From the NCBI GenBank assembly GCA_035647835.1, contig DASRMS010000011.1:1-34449 (forward strand): a stretch of 34,449 nucleotides of DNA, given 5' to 3'. The translations under genes were made by a program, and so were the position numbers. Below the pieces are notes generated by a model, which worked only from the letters and a program-made list of their open reading frames with translations, was not told the origin of the DNA and searched no databases. How positions within the stretch are numbered: the first letter of the stretch is position 1; each line of letters opens with the position of its first letter. Source of the stretch: UBA9865 sp035647835 (GTDB lineage Bacteria > Bacillota > Dethiobacteria > Dethiobacterales > Dethiobacteraceae). Positions 1 to 8,186 of this stretch are shown here, piece by piece.

Positions 1-727
1 GCGCAGCCTGCGGCTCCGGTAGTAGTTCTCGGGCCGCCGTTAAGACCTCCCGCCCACCACGCAAGCTAGGTACACGTAAAATATTTTCTTTCTGCCACGC
101 GGCTAAGGGCAGTTGACTAACCTGGTTTTTTAGCGCTACAAAATCCTTTTTATTAAATAAGTGTTTGATCAAGGCACGCTCGGCAGTATCTACCTGATAA
201 GCAGAAAGTAAGTTTTCTAAAAAGCCACTATGGCCAAGACACAAGGTAAATTCTGTTAAACCTGCTGCTTGTAATACTGCTGCCGCCAGCGCAATGACCT
301 CGGCATCACTGGCAGCACTTGGGGAGCCCAGCAGCTCCACACCCGCCTGCGTTAGCTCACGCTGCTTACCCTGCTGCCCAGTCGTATAACGATAAATACT
401 GCCTCCATAGCATAGTCGTAAAGGCTTGGGTGCCTGCGTCAAATGGGTGGCAGCTACCCTGGCAAGGGGAATAGTAAAATCAGGCCGCAGCACTAATGTC
501 CGCCCACGCTCATCTAAAAGACGGTAAAGTTTGTTATCTAAACCGTCTTTCATCTCGCCGACAAAATTGGCACTATATTCAAAAGCCGGTGTGGATACCT
601 CTTGGTATCCCCAACGGCTAAATAATCCCTGAATTTTGTCTTCTATCATTCTTTTTTGTCGTGCGATATCCGGCAGTAAATCTCTCACACCCTCAGGTGT
701 TAAGAGACGCTTTATTTTTTCCTGCAA
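1..727 (-). CDS. hisZ: ATP phosphoribosyltransferase regulatory subunit HisZ (3' part cut by window edge)
   Basis: HisZ is a catalytically inactive class II histidyl-tRNA synthetase paralogue that forms the regulatory subunit of short-form HisG in the first step of histidine synthesis. About 242 residues are visible of a family that is usually near 390. The N-terminal LLTPEGVRDLLP motif is typical. LRPDFTIPLAR replaces the LRPEGTA of true HisRS, and QRELTQAGVELLG matches HisZ. The start is probably TTG at 727, because GGGGGTG sits six bases upstream; an in-frame GTG at 736 is the alternative but has no room for a ribosome site. It has its own promoter, so it is probably the first gene of a his operon leaving the window. 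HisS itself is less likely given these motifs. Confidence 0.88.
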   Translation of the reverse strand, partial: MQEKIKRLLTPEGVRDLLPDIARQKRMIEDKIQGLFSRWGYQEVSTPAFEYSANFVGEMKDGLDNKLYRLLDERGRTLVLRPDFTIPLARVAATHLTQAPKPLRLCYGGSIYRYTTGQQGKQRELTQAGVELLGSPSAASDAEVIALAAAVLQAAGLTEFTLCLGHSGFLENLLSAYQVDTAERALIKHLFNKKDFVALKNQVSQLPLAAWQKENILRVPSLRGGREVLTAARELLPEPQAA

Positions 728-742
728 CTTGCTCACCCCCTC

Positions 743-778
743 TACTTTACCACGTTAAAGTGATAACGTAATAAAGTA
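743..778. promoter_or_regulatory. 36-bp dyad, candidate operator of hisZ
   Basis: The sequence reads TACTTTA, 2 bases, ACGTTA, 6 bases, TAACGT, 2 bases, TAAAGTA. Both pairs of half-sites are perfect inverted repeats about the centre at 760/761, and only the 2-base spacers (cc and aa) break the symmetry. It overlaps the -10 hexamer and the predicted transcription start of hisZ, the expected place for a repressor site. The regulator is not visible; a TrpR-family histidine repressor (HisR/YerC type) is one possibility by inference only. Confidence 0.6.
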
Positions 779-804
779 TAACACGGGGCAAAGCTCACTG
801 TCAA
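776..804 (-). promoter_or_regulatory. sigma-A promoter for hisZ
   Basis: On the minus strand TTGACA (804-799) is separated by exactly 17 bases from TTATAC (781-776). The -35 hexamer overlaps the TGA stop codon of the upstream radical SAM gene (801-803). Transcription should begin near 769, about 40 bases before the hisZ start. This separates hisZ from the aro-bsh operon even though the genes are only about 70 bases apart. Confidence 0.75.
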
Positions 805-2174
805 TCCTTAATCTTTCCTGTTTGCCAATCAAATTCATGATAAGCAGAACGCCCGCGTAAAGTGCGAAACTTCTGGCTAACCTTTGCTCCCACGCGTATG
901 ATTTGATAAACTTTTTCCACTAGGGGGTCGGCTATTTTATAAGAAGAATTTAAAGTATTACCTTGATAGCGCTGCTCTGCTTTCAGCCTAGCTTCGATTT
1001 TAGTCCCCGCCAAAGGTAAAACCTTGCTGGCAGGATCAACTTTTGCCAAGTACGGTCGACCGGTAACAGTCTTTACTTGCTGCAAAAACTGCAGATTGGC
1101 AGTTAAATCATCAAAGCTGGTCATGTCATCAAACATAATAAAGCCCATGGCCACAAAAATATCTAACTCGCTTAGTATCTTTAGTGCCTCTAGGTTTTCG
1201 GCTACGGTGACATCTTTTTGGAAACGATCCAATACAGCCTGTGAACCGGACTCTACGCCAAGAAAAACTTTACACAAGCCCGCTTTTTTCAGTAAGGCAA
1301 AGAGCTTTGGTTCCACATCATTGACGCGGCATTCAATACTAAATTTAATCTGCCAGCCCTTGCTGATAATCGCCTCGGCAAGTAAACGTGCTCGTGCTTG
1401 GGCCCGACCTTTGCCGCCAATAAAATTCGCATCAATAAAAGCAAAATTAGTCACACCATAAGCAGTTTGCAGCTTTTCTAGCTCTGCTAAGACTGACTCG
1501 GCACTGCGCTGGCGATATTTGCTGCCGAAACGGGCAAAAAAAGCATCTACACTGCAAAAACTACACCGCCCGTAACAACCTCGTGAGGAGAGGATGGAGG
1601 CATAACCTGTTTGCAGCAGCACTTGCGGCAGCGTGTCACGCGCCGGTTCAGGCAGAAGATCTAAATCCTTGATATTGGGACGATCTTCTGTTTCCCACAG
1701 CTCACTGCCGCTGCGCCCCAAAAGTCCTGTGACTCCTTGAAGCGAACTATTAGTAAGGATGGCCTGCGCCAATTCCACGAGGGTCAGCTCACCCTCACCT
1801 TTGACCACAAAATCAATGGCCGGACAAAGGCTCATAATTTCCCGGGCGGCAAATGTGGGGAAAATTCCTCCCACGACTATCTTGACGGTTGTTTGTGCTT
1901 TAAGCTTGGTTATAAACTGCAGTGTTTCCGCCGCACTTTCCTGAAAGGTGAGGCTAAAACCAACTAAAGCATATTTCTCCTGCTGCACTTTTTGTACTAC
2001 TGTTGACAAATCACCGCCAGTCAGCGGCAAATCAAGTATGAGTGTCTCTATACCTGCTTGGCGCAGACAGGCGGCCAAATAACCTAACCCTAAATGCTCA
2101 AATGGAGCCTCCAGCTGCTGCCAATTGGGATTGACCAGCAGTACCCCCTGCTCTTCCCCGCTTCTTGCTGCCAT
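801..2174 (-). CDS. B12-binding-domain radical SAM protein of unknown substrate
   Basis: About 457 residues. The N-terminal third resembles a cobalamin-binding Rossmann domain (VLLVNPNW near the start, later VVGGIFPTF and DFVVKGEGE). A radical SAM core follows with the cluster motif RGCYGRCSFC (CxxxCxxC). This is the architecture of B12-dependent radical SAM methylases and related oxidoreductases (BchE/HpnP/P-methylase class). A canonical DxHxxGxxS/T cobalamin signature is not evident, so cofactor binding is uncertain. ATG at 2174 is chosen because GGGAAGGGAG precedes it and it leaves 22 bases to bshA; an upstream in-frame extension would overlap bshA. It is the last gene of the aro-bsh unit. 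The substrate cannot be inferred. Confidence 0.8.
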   Translation of the reverse strand: MAARSGEEQGVLLVNPNWQQLEAPFEHLGLGYLAACLRQAGIETLILDLPLTGGDLSTVVQKVQQEKYALVGFSLTFQESAAETLQFITKLKAQTTVKIVVGGIFPTFAAREIMSLCPAIDFVVKGEGELTLVELAQAILTNSSLQGVTGLLGRSGSELWETEDRPNIKDLDLLPEPARDTLPQVLLQTGYASILSSRGCYGRCSFCSVDAFFARFGSKYRQRSAESVLAELEKLQTAYGVTNFAFIDANFIGGKGRAQARARLLAEAIISKGWQIKFSIECRVNDVEPKLFALLKKAGLCKVFLGVESGSQAVLDRFQKDVTVAENLEALKILSELDIFVAMGFIMFDDMTSFDDLTANLQFLQQVKTVTGRPYLAKVDPASKVLPLAGTKIEARLKAEQRYQGNTLNSSYKIADPLVEKVYQIIRVGAKVSQKFRTLRGRSAYHEFDWQTGKIKD

Positions 2175-2196
2175 TTTTCTCCCTTCCCCACACCTT

Positions 2197-3321
2197 TTAT
2201 TTACTATTGATAATCTCTCTGTAGAACTCTTCATATTGAGGCACAATCAGTTCACTGTCAAACACATCTTCAACACGGCGCCGCGCGGCTTCACGCATTT
2301 GCTGCATTTTTGCTGGATTTGTTAAGATCTCCAGGGCATAGTTAGACATGGCCTCTACATCACCTACTGCGGCCAGATAACCAGTCTCGTTATGCACCAC
2401 AACTTCGGGAATACCGCCTGTATTGCTGGCTACCACCGGCACACCACATGCCATGGCTTCCAAAGCGCCTAAACCGAAGCTCTCTTTCTCCGAGGGGAGC
2501 AAGAAGAGATCTGCCGCCGATAAAATAGGAATTACATTATCCTGTGTGCCTAAAAAACGGACATCTTGCTGCAGACCCAGCTCATCTACCAGCGCCTGTG
2601 TAGTGCGGCGCTCGACCCCATCACCCACTAATAGCAGACGCGCGGGCATCACACGGCGCACATGTGCAAAAATTTGCACCACATCCTGCAATCTTTTTAC
2701 CGGACGAAAATTAGAAATATGTACCAGCACTTTACAGCTCTCTTCCGGACAACCAACGACACGACGAGCTCCAGGCAGACGAAAAACACGTTTAGGATCA
2801 ATAAAGTTGTAGATTGTCCGGATCTCTTGTGCAGGGGCAAAAGTTTGCTCTGTCTCCGCCCGTAAACTCTGGGAAACTGCTGTTAAGCCGTCACTTTTGT
2901 CAATACTGTACCTTGTGATGCGGTGATAGGAGGGATCACTTCCCACCAGTGTAATATCTGTACCGTGCAATGTGGTTACCACCCGCAGATCCTGCCTGGA
3001 CATCATTTCACGGGCCAAATGAGCACAAAAAGAATGGGGAATGGCATAATGAGCGTGGAGAATATCCAGCTGCTCCCGTTCAGCCAGTTCTGCGATGGTA
3101 TTGATCAAGGCTAGTGTATAGGGTGGATATTTAAAAAGCGGATACGCCAACATTTCTACTTCATGATAAAAAACATTCTGCTGAAAGCTATCCAAACGAA
3201 AGGGCTGCTGATAAGAAATAAAATGCACCACATGACCGCGCTTTGCCAATTCCTTCCCCAGTTCAGTGGCTACGACACCGCTGCCACCATGGGTCGGGTA
3301 GCAAATCATGCCAATTTTCAT
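2197..3321 (-). CDS. bshA: N-acetyl-alpha-D-glucosaminyl L-malate synthase BshA
   Basis: A 374-residue GT4 glycosyltransferase that joins N-acetylglucosamine from UDP-GlcNAc to L-malate, the first step of bacillithiol synthesis. The N-terminal MKIGMICYPTHGGSGVVATE is characteristic of BshA, followed by HAHYAIPHS and TTLHGTDITLVG. The C-terminal donor site contains PSEKESFGLGALEAMACGVP, the EX7E motif of retaining GT4 enzymes. Length matches the family. The start has GGGAGCG 8-10 bases upstream. It lies 3 bases after bshB1 and 22 before the radical SAM gene. The adjacent bshB1 and bshC make the bacillithiol assignment much firmer than the generic GT4 label. Confidence 0.93.
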   Translation of the reverse strand: MKIGMICYPTHGGSGVVATELGKELAKRGHVVHFISYQQPFRLDSFQQNVFYHEVEMLAYPLFKYPPYTLALINTIAELAEREQLDILHAHYAIPHSFCAHLAREMMSRQDLRVVTTLHGTDITLVGSDPSYHRITRYSIDKSDGLTAVSQSLRAETEQTFAPAQEIRTIYNFIDPKRVFRLPGARRVVGCPEESCKVLVHISNFRPVKRLQDVVQIFAHVRRVMPARLLLVGDGVERRTTQALVDELGLQQDVRFLGTQDNVIPILSAADLFLLPSEKESFGLGALEAMACGVPVVASNTGGIPEVVVHNETGYLAAVGDVEAMSNYALEILTNPAKMQQMREAARRRVEDVFDSELIVPQYEEFYREIINSK

Positions 3322-3324
3322 CTG

Positions 3325-4059
3325 CTATCGCTCCCGCTTTTTAGTCTGGCGGAGACGACCTTGTAGTGTCATCAAGTCACCTATCGCTACTTGTTCATCC
3401 ATGACGATACCTTCGCCATAAGCAACCTGAATTAAGGAGCCCATATACTGGTCACGTACCCGCATAAAACGCAGAAATTCAGGATCATTTAGATAGGTTT
3501 GCAGTTCTACATCTTCCCTGATGCCAAATTGACTGGCGTGAGCACAAATTGCGGCCATTTTAAGTTCGTGATATGGTGAAATATCTACCACCAAAGTAGG
3601 TTCTGCTCGGCCACCAAGAAAATACTGCAAGACTACCGGTGGACGATGCGCCTCACCGTCGGCGGGATATTTCCAAAAACCAGCGACATGAGCAGCTTCA
3701 CGCACTAGTTGGTGGGCACGCAAGTGATCCGGATGCCGATCCTTGCTATAGGGCCCCAAGACCACTTGAGGTCGGTAGCGGCGGATAATTTCGATGATCG
3801 GTCGCAGCATTTCTTCGTTAACTGCCAGCCGTGCATCCGGCAGCCCTAGGCAGTCACGCGTGGCAACACCCATAATCTCGGCTGCCCGTAGGGCTTCCTG
3901 GCGGCGGATTTCCGGCGTGCCGTTGGTACCGCTTTCACCGGCTGTTAAATCCACAATACCAACTTTATAACCCATTTGCACATGTTTAATCAGCGTACCA
4001 CCAATGCCAATCTCCACATCATCAGGGTGGGGACCAATCGCTAAAATGTCAAGTTGCAT
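3325..4059 (-). CDS. bshB1: bacillithiol biosynthesis deacetylase BshB1
   Basis: A 244-residue zinc-dependent LmbE/PIG-L family deacetylase that removes the acetyl group from GlcNAc-malate to give GlcN-malate, the second bacillithiol step. The N-terminus carries the metal motif GPHPDDVEIGIGG (HPDD) and LTAGESGTNG; the second metal region is DRHPDHLRAH. Length is typical. AAGGAAGG precedes the ATG. It stands between bshC and bshA, with 35 and 3 bases between genes, so all three are clearly co-transcribed. Assignment to BshB1 rather than another LmbE enzyme (for example mycothiol MshB or Mca) rests on the motif context and the neighbours. Confidence 0.92.
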   Translation of the reverse strand: MQLDILAIGPHPDDVEIGIGGTLIKHVQMGYKVGIVDLTAGESGTNGTPEIRRQEALRAAEIMGVATRDCLGLPDARLAVNEEMLRPIIEIIRRYRPQVVLGPYSKDRHPDHLRAHQLVREAAHVAGFWKYPADGEAHRPPVVLQYFLGGRAEPTLVVDISPYHELKMAAICAHASQFGIREDVELQTYLNDPEFLRFMRVRDQYMGSLIQVAYGEGIVMDEQVAIGDLMTLQGRLRQTKKRER

Positions 4060-4094
4060 CTTATCGCCTTCCTTCTGCAGTTAATTGCGGCAAG

Positions 4095-5714
4095 TTACTG
4101 TTCATACTGATAAAGGTAATGGCCGGGTGCAGCAGTAAACTCCTCTTGTAATTGCTGCCACCAGTCTGGCCCGTATTTTGCTAGGTACTGCACAATATTT
4201 AAGACTCTATCCTGCGGTTTGTCCTGTGGGGTCAGAGCTTCCTGCAGTGCAGCAAAATGGCGGATGGTGACGTGCTGCTGTTGTTTTTGTTCAGCTTGCG
4301 CTTTATTTTCTAAATATGCCACCTGCTGATAAACATGCTGCAGGTTTTTTTCTGCTAATGTAGCCAGTTGGGGATTTAGCTGCCGCAAATTGCTTTTTGC
4401 CTCTTGATAAGCTGCTGCCAGCTGCTCTTTTAGCTGGGCAAAAACTGCTGTCAAATCGACCACGCTGCTTTCTTGCAGCACCTGCTGCAAATAGCTGTCG
4501 AGGTCAGTTAGCAGAGCGGTTTCCGGCACTTGATAGCGTGTCAGGTAACGATTTAAGCGCGCTTCCAACACCGTCACGCTTGGTCGGGGCACCAGACACG
4601 GCTGCTGCAGTCCAAAGAGCGGGTAAAGTGCCAGGGCCTGCGCAAAGTAAGCTGTTTCTCCCGGGCCCAACACCGTAGCCAACGTAGGAAAGATAGTATC
4701 CTGTACCAAGGGACGCAGTAAGACATTGGCACTTACTGACTGAGGTTCCTTTCTGGCAGCAGCCAGCAGTTCAGCTTCCTTCCAGGTTTGGCTGCCGTCA
4801 CGGGTGCTGTAGTGGCCCTCGCGGAAAAAGAGGGCGGCACGTCGCTCGTCCATCCTCATTAAAAGGGTGCTGTCCGGTGCACGTTGTACTTGTAAGGAAT
4901 AGCCGTGCTGCACTAAAGCTGCTTCTCGTTCAGCTAGTGTTTCTTCTATTTCCTGCCGCAGCTCTACCGCTTTAGCTAAAACGGGAGCGGCTAGCTGGCG
5001 TGCTTCTGCCAACAGCGGATCAAACAAAACTAAGCCGCTCTCATTAAACAGCTTGCTGAACAGCCGCGCAAACCAACTGACCGGAGTGTCTGCTAACTGG
5101 CAGACAGCGGTTAACCACTGCATCAGCTCCGCTTTAAACTCGCTAGCTGGTAAAATCTCATTCAATTCCTTAATTACTGTTTCTTTGGCCTCAGCTGTAA
5201 GCGGCAAGCGGCCTAGCGGCTCGCCGCTAGGGGTTAGCGGTAGTTCTAGCTTCTGTAATTGCTGCTCGCTATTTTGCAGATAGCAATGATTAGCTTCTAA
5301 AAAATCATGATCTTCACTGGCAATCCAAAACAGCGGCACGACTGGTCGTGCTAACTGTCCTTCTAGCTGCGCAGCCAGCTTCACAGCGGCCAGTGCTTTG
5401 TAGATAGTATACAGCGGTCCCGTTAATAAACCGGCTTGCTGCCCACAGACCACAACGACGGACTGGGGGTTTGTCAGTTTCTTCAGCTGCACTTCCGCAG
5501 CAGCTGAACCGCCAATACTGCGGTTGTACGCTAACAATAGGGCCACAAGTTTAGCACGATCTCCTTGGTAGGCGGTAGATACTCGTGCTGCTGTTTCCGC
5601 AAAAACTTTACGCTCACGATAATGAGGCCCTAAAAAGGCTGTCGCCTGCGGTAAGCCTTGCAGATAATCCTGATAAATACCTGCAGGCGTTAGAGTTTTA
5701 ATTGATTTTAACAT
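4095..5714 (-). CDS. bshC: putative cysteine ligase BshC
   Basis: A 539-residue protein assigned to the last bacillithiol step, adding cysteine to GlcN-malate. Family signatures are GQQAGLLTGPLYTIYKA (near residue 92) and FWIASEDHDFLEAN (near 150). There is a long Gln/Ala-rich coiled coil between roughly residues 420 and 490, as in known BshC structures. Length is the family norm. AGGAGCGG precedes the ATG. It is the first bsh gene, 84 bases after aroA. With bshB1 and bshA following at once the pathway is complete in one cluster, suggesting the cell makes bacillithiol for redox buffering and metal or electrophile handling. Confidence 0.92.
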   Translation of the reverse strand: MLKSIKTLTPAGIYQDYLQGLPQATAFLGPHYRERKVFAETAARVSTAYQGDRAKLVALLLAYNRSIGGSAAAEVQLKKLTNPQSVVVVCGQQAGLLTGPLYTIYKALAAVKLAAQLEGQLARPVVPLFWIASEDHDFLEANHCYLQNSEQQLQKLELPLTPSGEPLGRLPLTAEAKETVIKELNEILPASEFKAELMQWLTAVCQLADTPVSWFARLFSKLFNESGLVLFDPLLAEARQLAAPVLAKAVELRQEIEETLAEREAALVQHGYSLQVQRAPDSTLLMRMDERRAALFFREGHYSTRDGSQTWKEAELLAAARKEPQSVSANVLLRPLVQDTIFPTLATVLGPGETAYFAQALALYPLFGLQQPCLVPRPSVTVLEARLNRYLTRYQVPETALLTDLDSYLQQVLQESSVVDLTAVFAQLKEQLAAAYQEAKSNLRQLNPQLATLAEKNLQHVYQQVAYLENKAQAEQKQQQHVTIRHFAALQEALTPQDKPQDRVLNIVQYLAKYGPDWWQQLQEEFTAAPGHYLYQYEQ

Positions 5715-5798
5715 TTGCCGCTCCTGTTCACTAGATTATAGTGCATTATTCCACAAAAAACCTATTTTCCCTTTCAGTCCATTGCTCTTAGTCCAGTA

Positions 5799-7085
5799 TT
5801 AGTTTCTTTGTATGCCTTGCAGCGTTTGCCAAAAGTGGGGGTAAGAAACCGCCACCGCATCAGCGCCGATGATGGTGACAGGCTCTGCTGCCCGCAGTGC
5901 AGCAATCGCTAATGACATGACCATGCGATGGTCACCGCGGCTGTGCACAGTGCCTCCGCTTAAATGCTGCGCACCGTTAATCACTAGTCCATCAGCAGTT
6001 GGGGTAATCACAGCCCCCAGCTTGCTAAACTCTTCCGCCACTGCGGCTAGGCGATCTGTTTCTTTGACACGTAGTTCCTGCGCATCTTTAATCGTCGTGC
6101 GTCCTTTAGCAAACAACGCTGCTACGGCTAAAATAGGCAGCTCATCAATTAATTTAGGAATTAAGGCACCGCTAATCTCGACACCATGCAAGTCAGCACT
6201 TCTGACACGAAGATCAGCTATTGGCTCACCGCCGACTTCACGTTGATTAAACAGCTGTAGATCCCCCCCCATCGCCTGTAAGACGTTTAGAATACCGGCA
6301 CGGGAAGGGTTGATCCCCACATTATGTAAAACTACCTCGGAGCCAGGCACAATACTGGCTGCTACCAAGAAAAAAGCGGCCGCCGAAAGATCACCCGGCA
6401 CCTGCACCAGGCGGCCTGTCAGCTGCGCCGGTCCTTGCAGGCAGACAGTTGTTCCCTGCATCTTTATCCCTGCCCCAAAATAAGCAAATAAACGTTCAGT
6501 ATGGTCACGGCTCTGGTGCGGCTCGCTGATTTGTGTCTCGCCACTATTAAATAAACCAGCCAGCAGTAGAGCGGATTTGACTTGGGCACTAGCTACAGGC
6601 GTGCGATAGTGGCCGGCACGCATCGCTGCGGGATGGCAGGTTAAAGGCAAAAGCTGTGCCTGCCTGCCCCCGGAAATACGGGCACCAAACAAGAGCAGAG
6701 GTTCTGTCACTCGCCCCATTGGACGCTGTCGTAGAGAATCATCACCGGTGATCACGGTGGAGAACTGTTGGGCCGCTAAAACCCCGAGTAGTAAGCGAGC
6801 GGTAGTACCCGAATTACCGCAGTCTAACACACCCTCAGGTTCACGCAGTCCTGTTAACCCTACACCTTGTATCTGTACCGTCGTATCTGACACCGTAATG
6901 GGCACTCCTAGCTGACGCAAACAAGTTAGTGTGGCCAGACAATCTTCAGCTGAAAGAAATCCTTCGATCCTAGTTTCACCTGTCGCCAGGGCGCCTATTA
7001 TGGCGGCCCGGTGCGAAATAGATTTATCCCCCGGCACCTGCACTGCACCCTGTAGAGCACCTTGCCCTGCAATCGTCATGAGCAT
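5799..7085 (-). CDS. aroA: 3-phosphoshikimate 1-carboxyvinyltransferase (EPSP synthase), class II-type motifs
   Basis: Transfers enolpyruvyl from PEP to shikimate 3-phosphate, the penultimate step before chorismate. The 428 residues carry PGDKSISHRA near the N-terminus, LDCGNSGTTARLL, RQRPMGRV, SAQVKSA, SRDHTERLF, NPSRAG, LRVKETDRL and GDHRMVMSLA. The four motifs usually quoted for class II enzymes (GDKx, SAQxK, RxHxE, NxxR) are all present. The ATG at 7085 follows GGAGG that lies inside the last codons of tyrA, 3 bases upstream, which implies translational coupling. It is the third gene of the aroF-tyrA-aroA set under the T-box. Confidence 0.96.
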   Translation of the reverse strand: MLMTIAGQGALQGAVQVPGDKSISHRAAIIGALATGETRIEGFLSAEDCLATLTCLRQLGVPITVSDTTVQIQGVGLTGLREPEGVLDCGNSGTTARLLLGVLAAQQFSTVITGDDSLRQRPMGRVTEPLLLFGARISGGRQAQLLPLTCHPAAMRAGHYRTPVASAQVKSALLLAGLFNSGETQISEPHQSRDHTERLFAYFGAGIKMQGTTVCLQGPAQLTGRLVQVPGDLSAAAFFLVAASIVPGSEVVLHNVGINPSRAGILNVLQAMGGDLQLFNQREVGGEPIADLRVRSADLHGVEISGALIPKLIDELPILAVAALFAKGRTTIKDAQELRVKETDRLAAVAEEFSKLGAVITPTADGLVINGAQHLSGGTVHSRGDHRMVMSLAIAALRAAEPVTIIGADAVAVSYPHFWQTLQGIQRN

Positions 7086-7088
7086 CGT

Positions 7089-8186
7089 TTATTCCTCCTG
7101 CAGTTCCACCCGCAGCCCCGCTGCAGTTAAGATCTTGGCGGCTAAACGGCGAGCATCGGCCTCCACAAAGCCCAGTCTCAGCGGTCCGCCAGCTTCTTCC
7201 CGTACTCGCAACAATTCAATCTCTGCAATATTAACGCCGCCCTCGCCTAACAAACTGGCAACTTCACCAATTAGCCCTGGCTGATCGGGCACAAAGACAA
7301 ATAGATTATAAAGCAGCGGCAACAGCCCTTTGCCCCGCATAGGTACTTGCTGACGCACCTGCTTTGCCCCGGCAAAGTGAGCAAGCAGCTCTTCCGCATT
7401 GCCGCAAGCTATAAAATCACGTACCTGTAGAAGTTCTCCGGCAAATAAATCGAGCATTGCCAGCAGATTGTCCCGATTAGACAAGCAGATCTCTTGCCAC
7501 ATCTGCGGACTGCCCAAGGCAATACGTGTGCTGTCACGGAAACCACCACCAGCCAGGCTTAATAACTCAGTCGTTTCGTTGAGGCTGGCCACAGTTTGTA
7601 CCAGTACCGAGGCCGCAAGGTGGGGCAGATGGGAAATTGCGGCCACTTGCCGGTCATGCTGCTGTGGGGTAAAAACAACCGGCAGACCGCCCAGCCGACG
7701 CACTAAGTGCTGCATCTCTGTCAATTGCGGTGATGGTAACCCGGTTAAAATATAGATAGCGTTTTCAAAAAGATCTGCTTCAGCCGCTAAAACACCTTCT
7801 TTTTCTGAACCGGTCATGGGATGGCCGCCGATAAAGGTAACTGCAGCCGGCAGCACCTGCTCTGCTGCCTCCGTCACCACAGCTTTAGTACTGCAGAGAT
7901 CTGTGACAATAGTATCGTCGTGAAGGTGTGGGGCTATCTCGGCGAGCAGTTGACAGACTGCCAGCACTGGTGCAGCCAGCACTACTACCTCTGCTTCTGC
8001 TACAGCCTCTGCTACAGTAGCAGCACAGCGGGTGATCGCCCTAACTTCTTGCGCTTGCTTTAAGGCGGCAGGATCAGCATCAAAGCCGACAACTTCTTTG
8101 GCTAAATTGCGTTTTAGCAGTGCTTTGCCCAGCGATCCTCCCATCATCCCTACCCCAATAATTGCTACTCGACGCAGACAAAGCAT
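7089..8186 (-). CDS. tyrA: prephenate dehydrogenase with C-terminal ACT domain
   Basis: Oxidatively decarboxylates prephenate to 4-hydroxyphenylpyruvate on the way to tyrosine. The 365-residue chain begins with a Rossmann dinucleotide motif (VAIIGVGMMGGSLG) and contains the substrate-site GGHPMTGSEKEG. A mostly helical dimerisation domain follows. The last ~75 residues form an ACT domain (FVFVPDQPGLIGEVASLL), which normally binds tyrosine for feedback inhibition. Its ATG overlaps the aroF stop in TGATG. There is no fused chorismate mutase. Confidence 0.95.
   Translation of the reverse strand: MLCLRRVAIIGVGMMGGSLGKALLKRNLAKEVVGFDADPAALKQAQEVRAITRCAATVAEAVAEAEVVVLAAPVLAVCQLLAEIAPHLHDDTIVTDLCSTKAVVTEAAEQVLPAAVTFIGGHPMTGSEKEGVLAAEADLFENAIYILTGLPSPQLTEMQHLVRRLGGLPVVFTPQQHDRQVAAISHLPHLAASVLVQTVASLNETTELLSLAGGGFRDSTRIALGSPQMWQEICLSNRDNLLAMLDLFAGELLQVRDFIACGNAEELLAHFAGAKQVRQQVPMRGKGLLPLLYNLFVFVPDQPGLIGEVASLLGEGGVNIAEIELLRVREEAGGPLRLGFVEADARRLAAKILTAAGLRVELQEE

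Noticed and set aside
1024..1461. Plus-strand open frames antisense to the minus-strand genes (this one and many others)
   Set aside because: They lie wholly inside genes with clear family motifs, lack ribosome sites and show no domain signatures.
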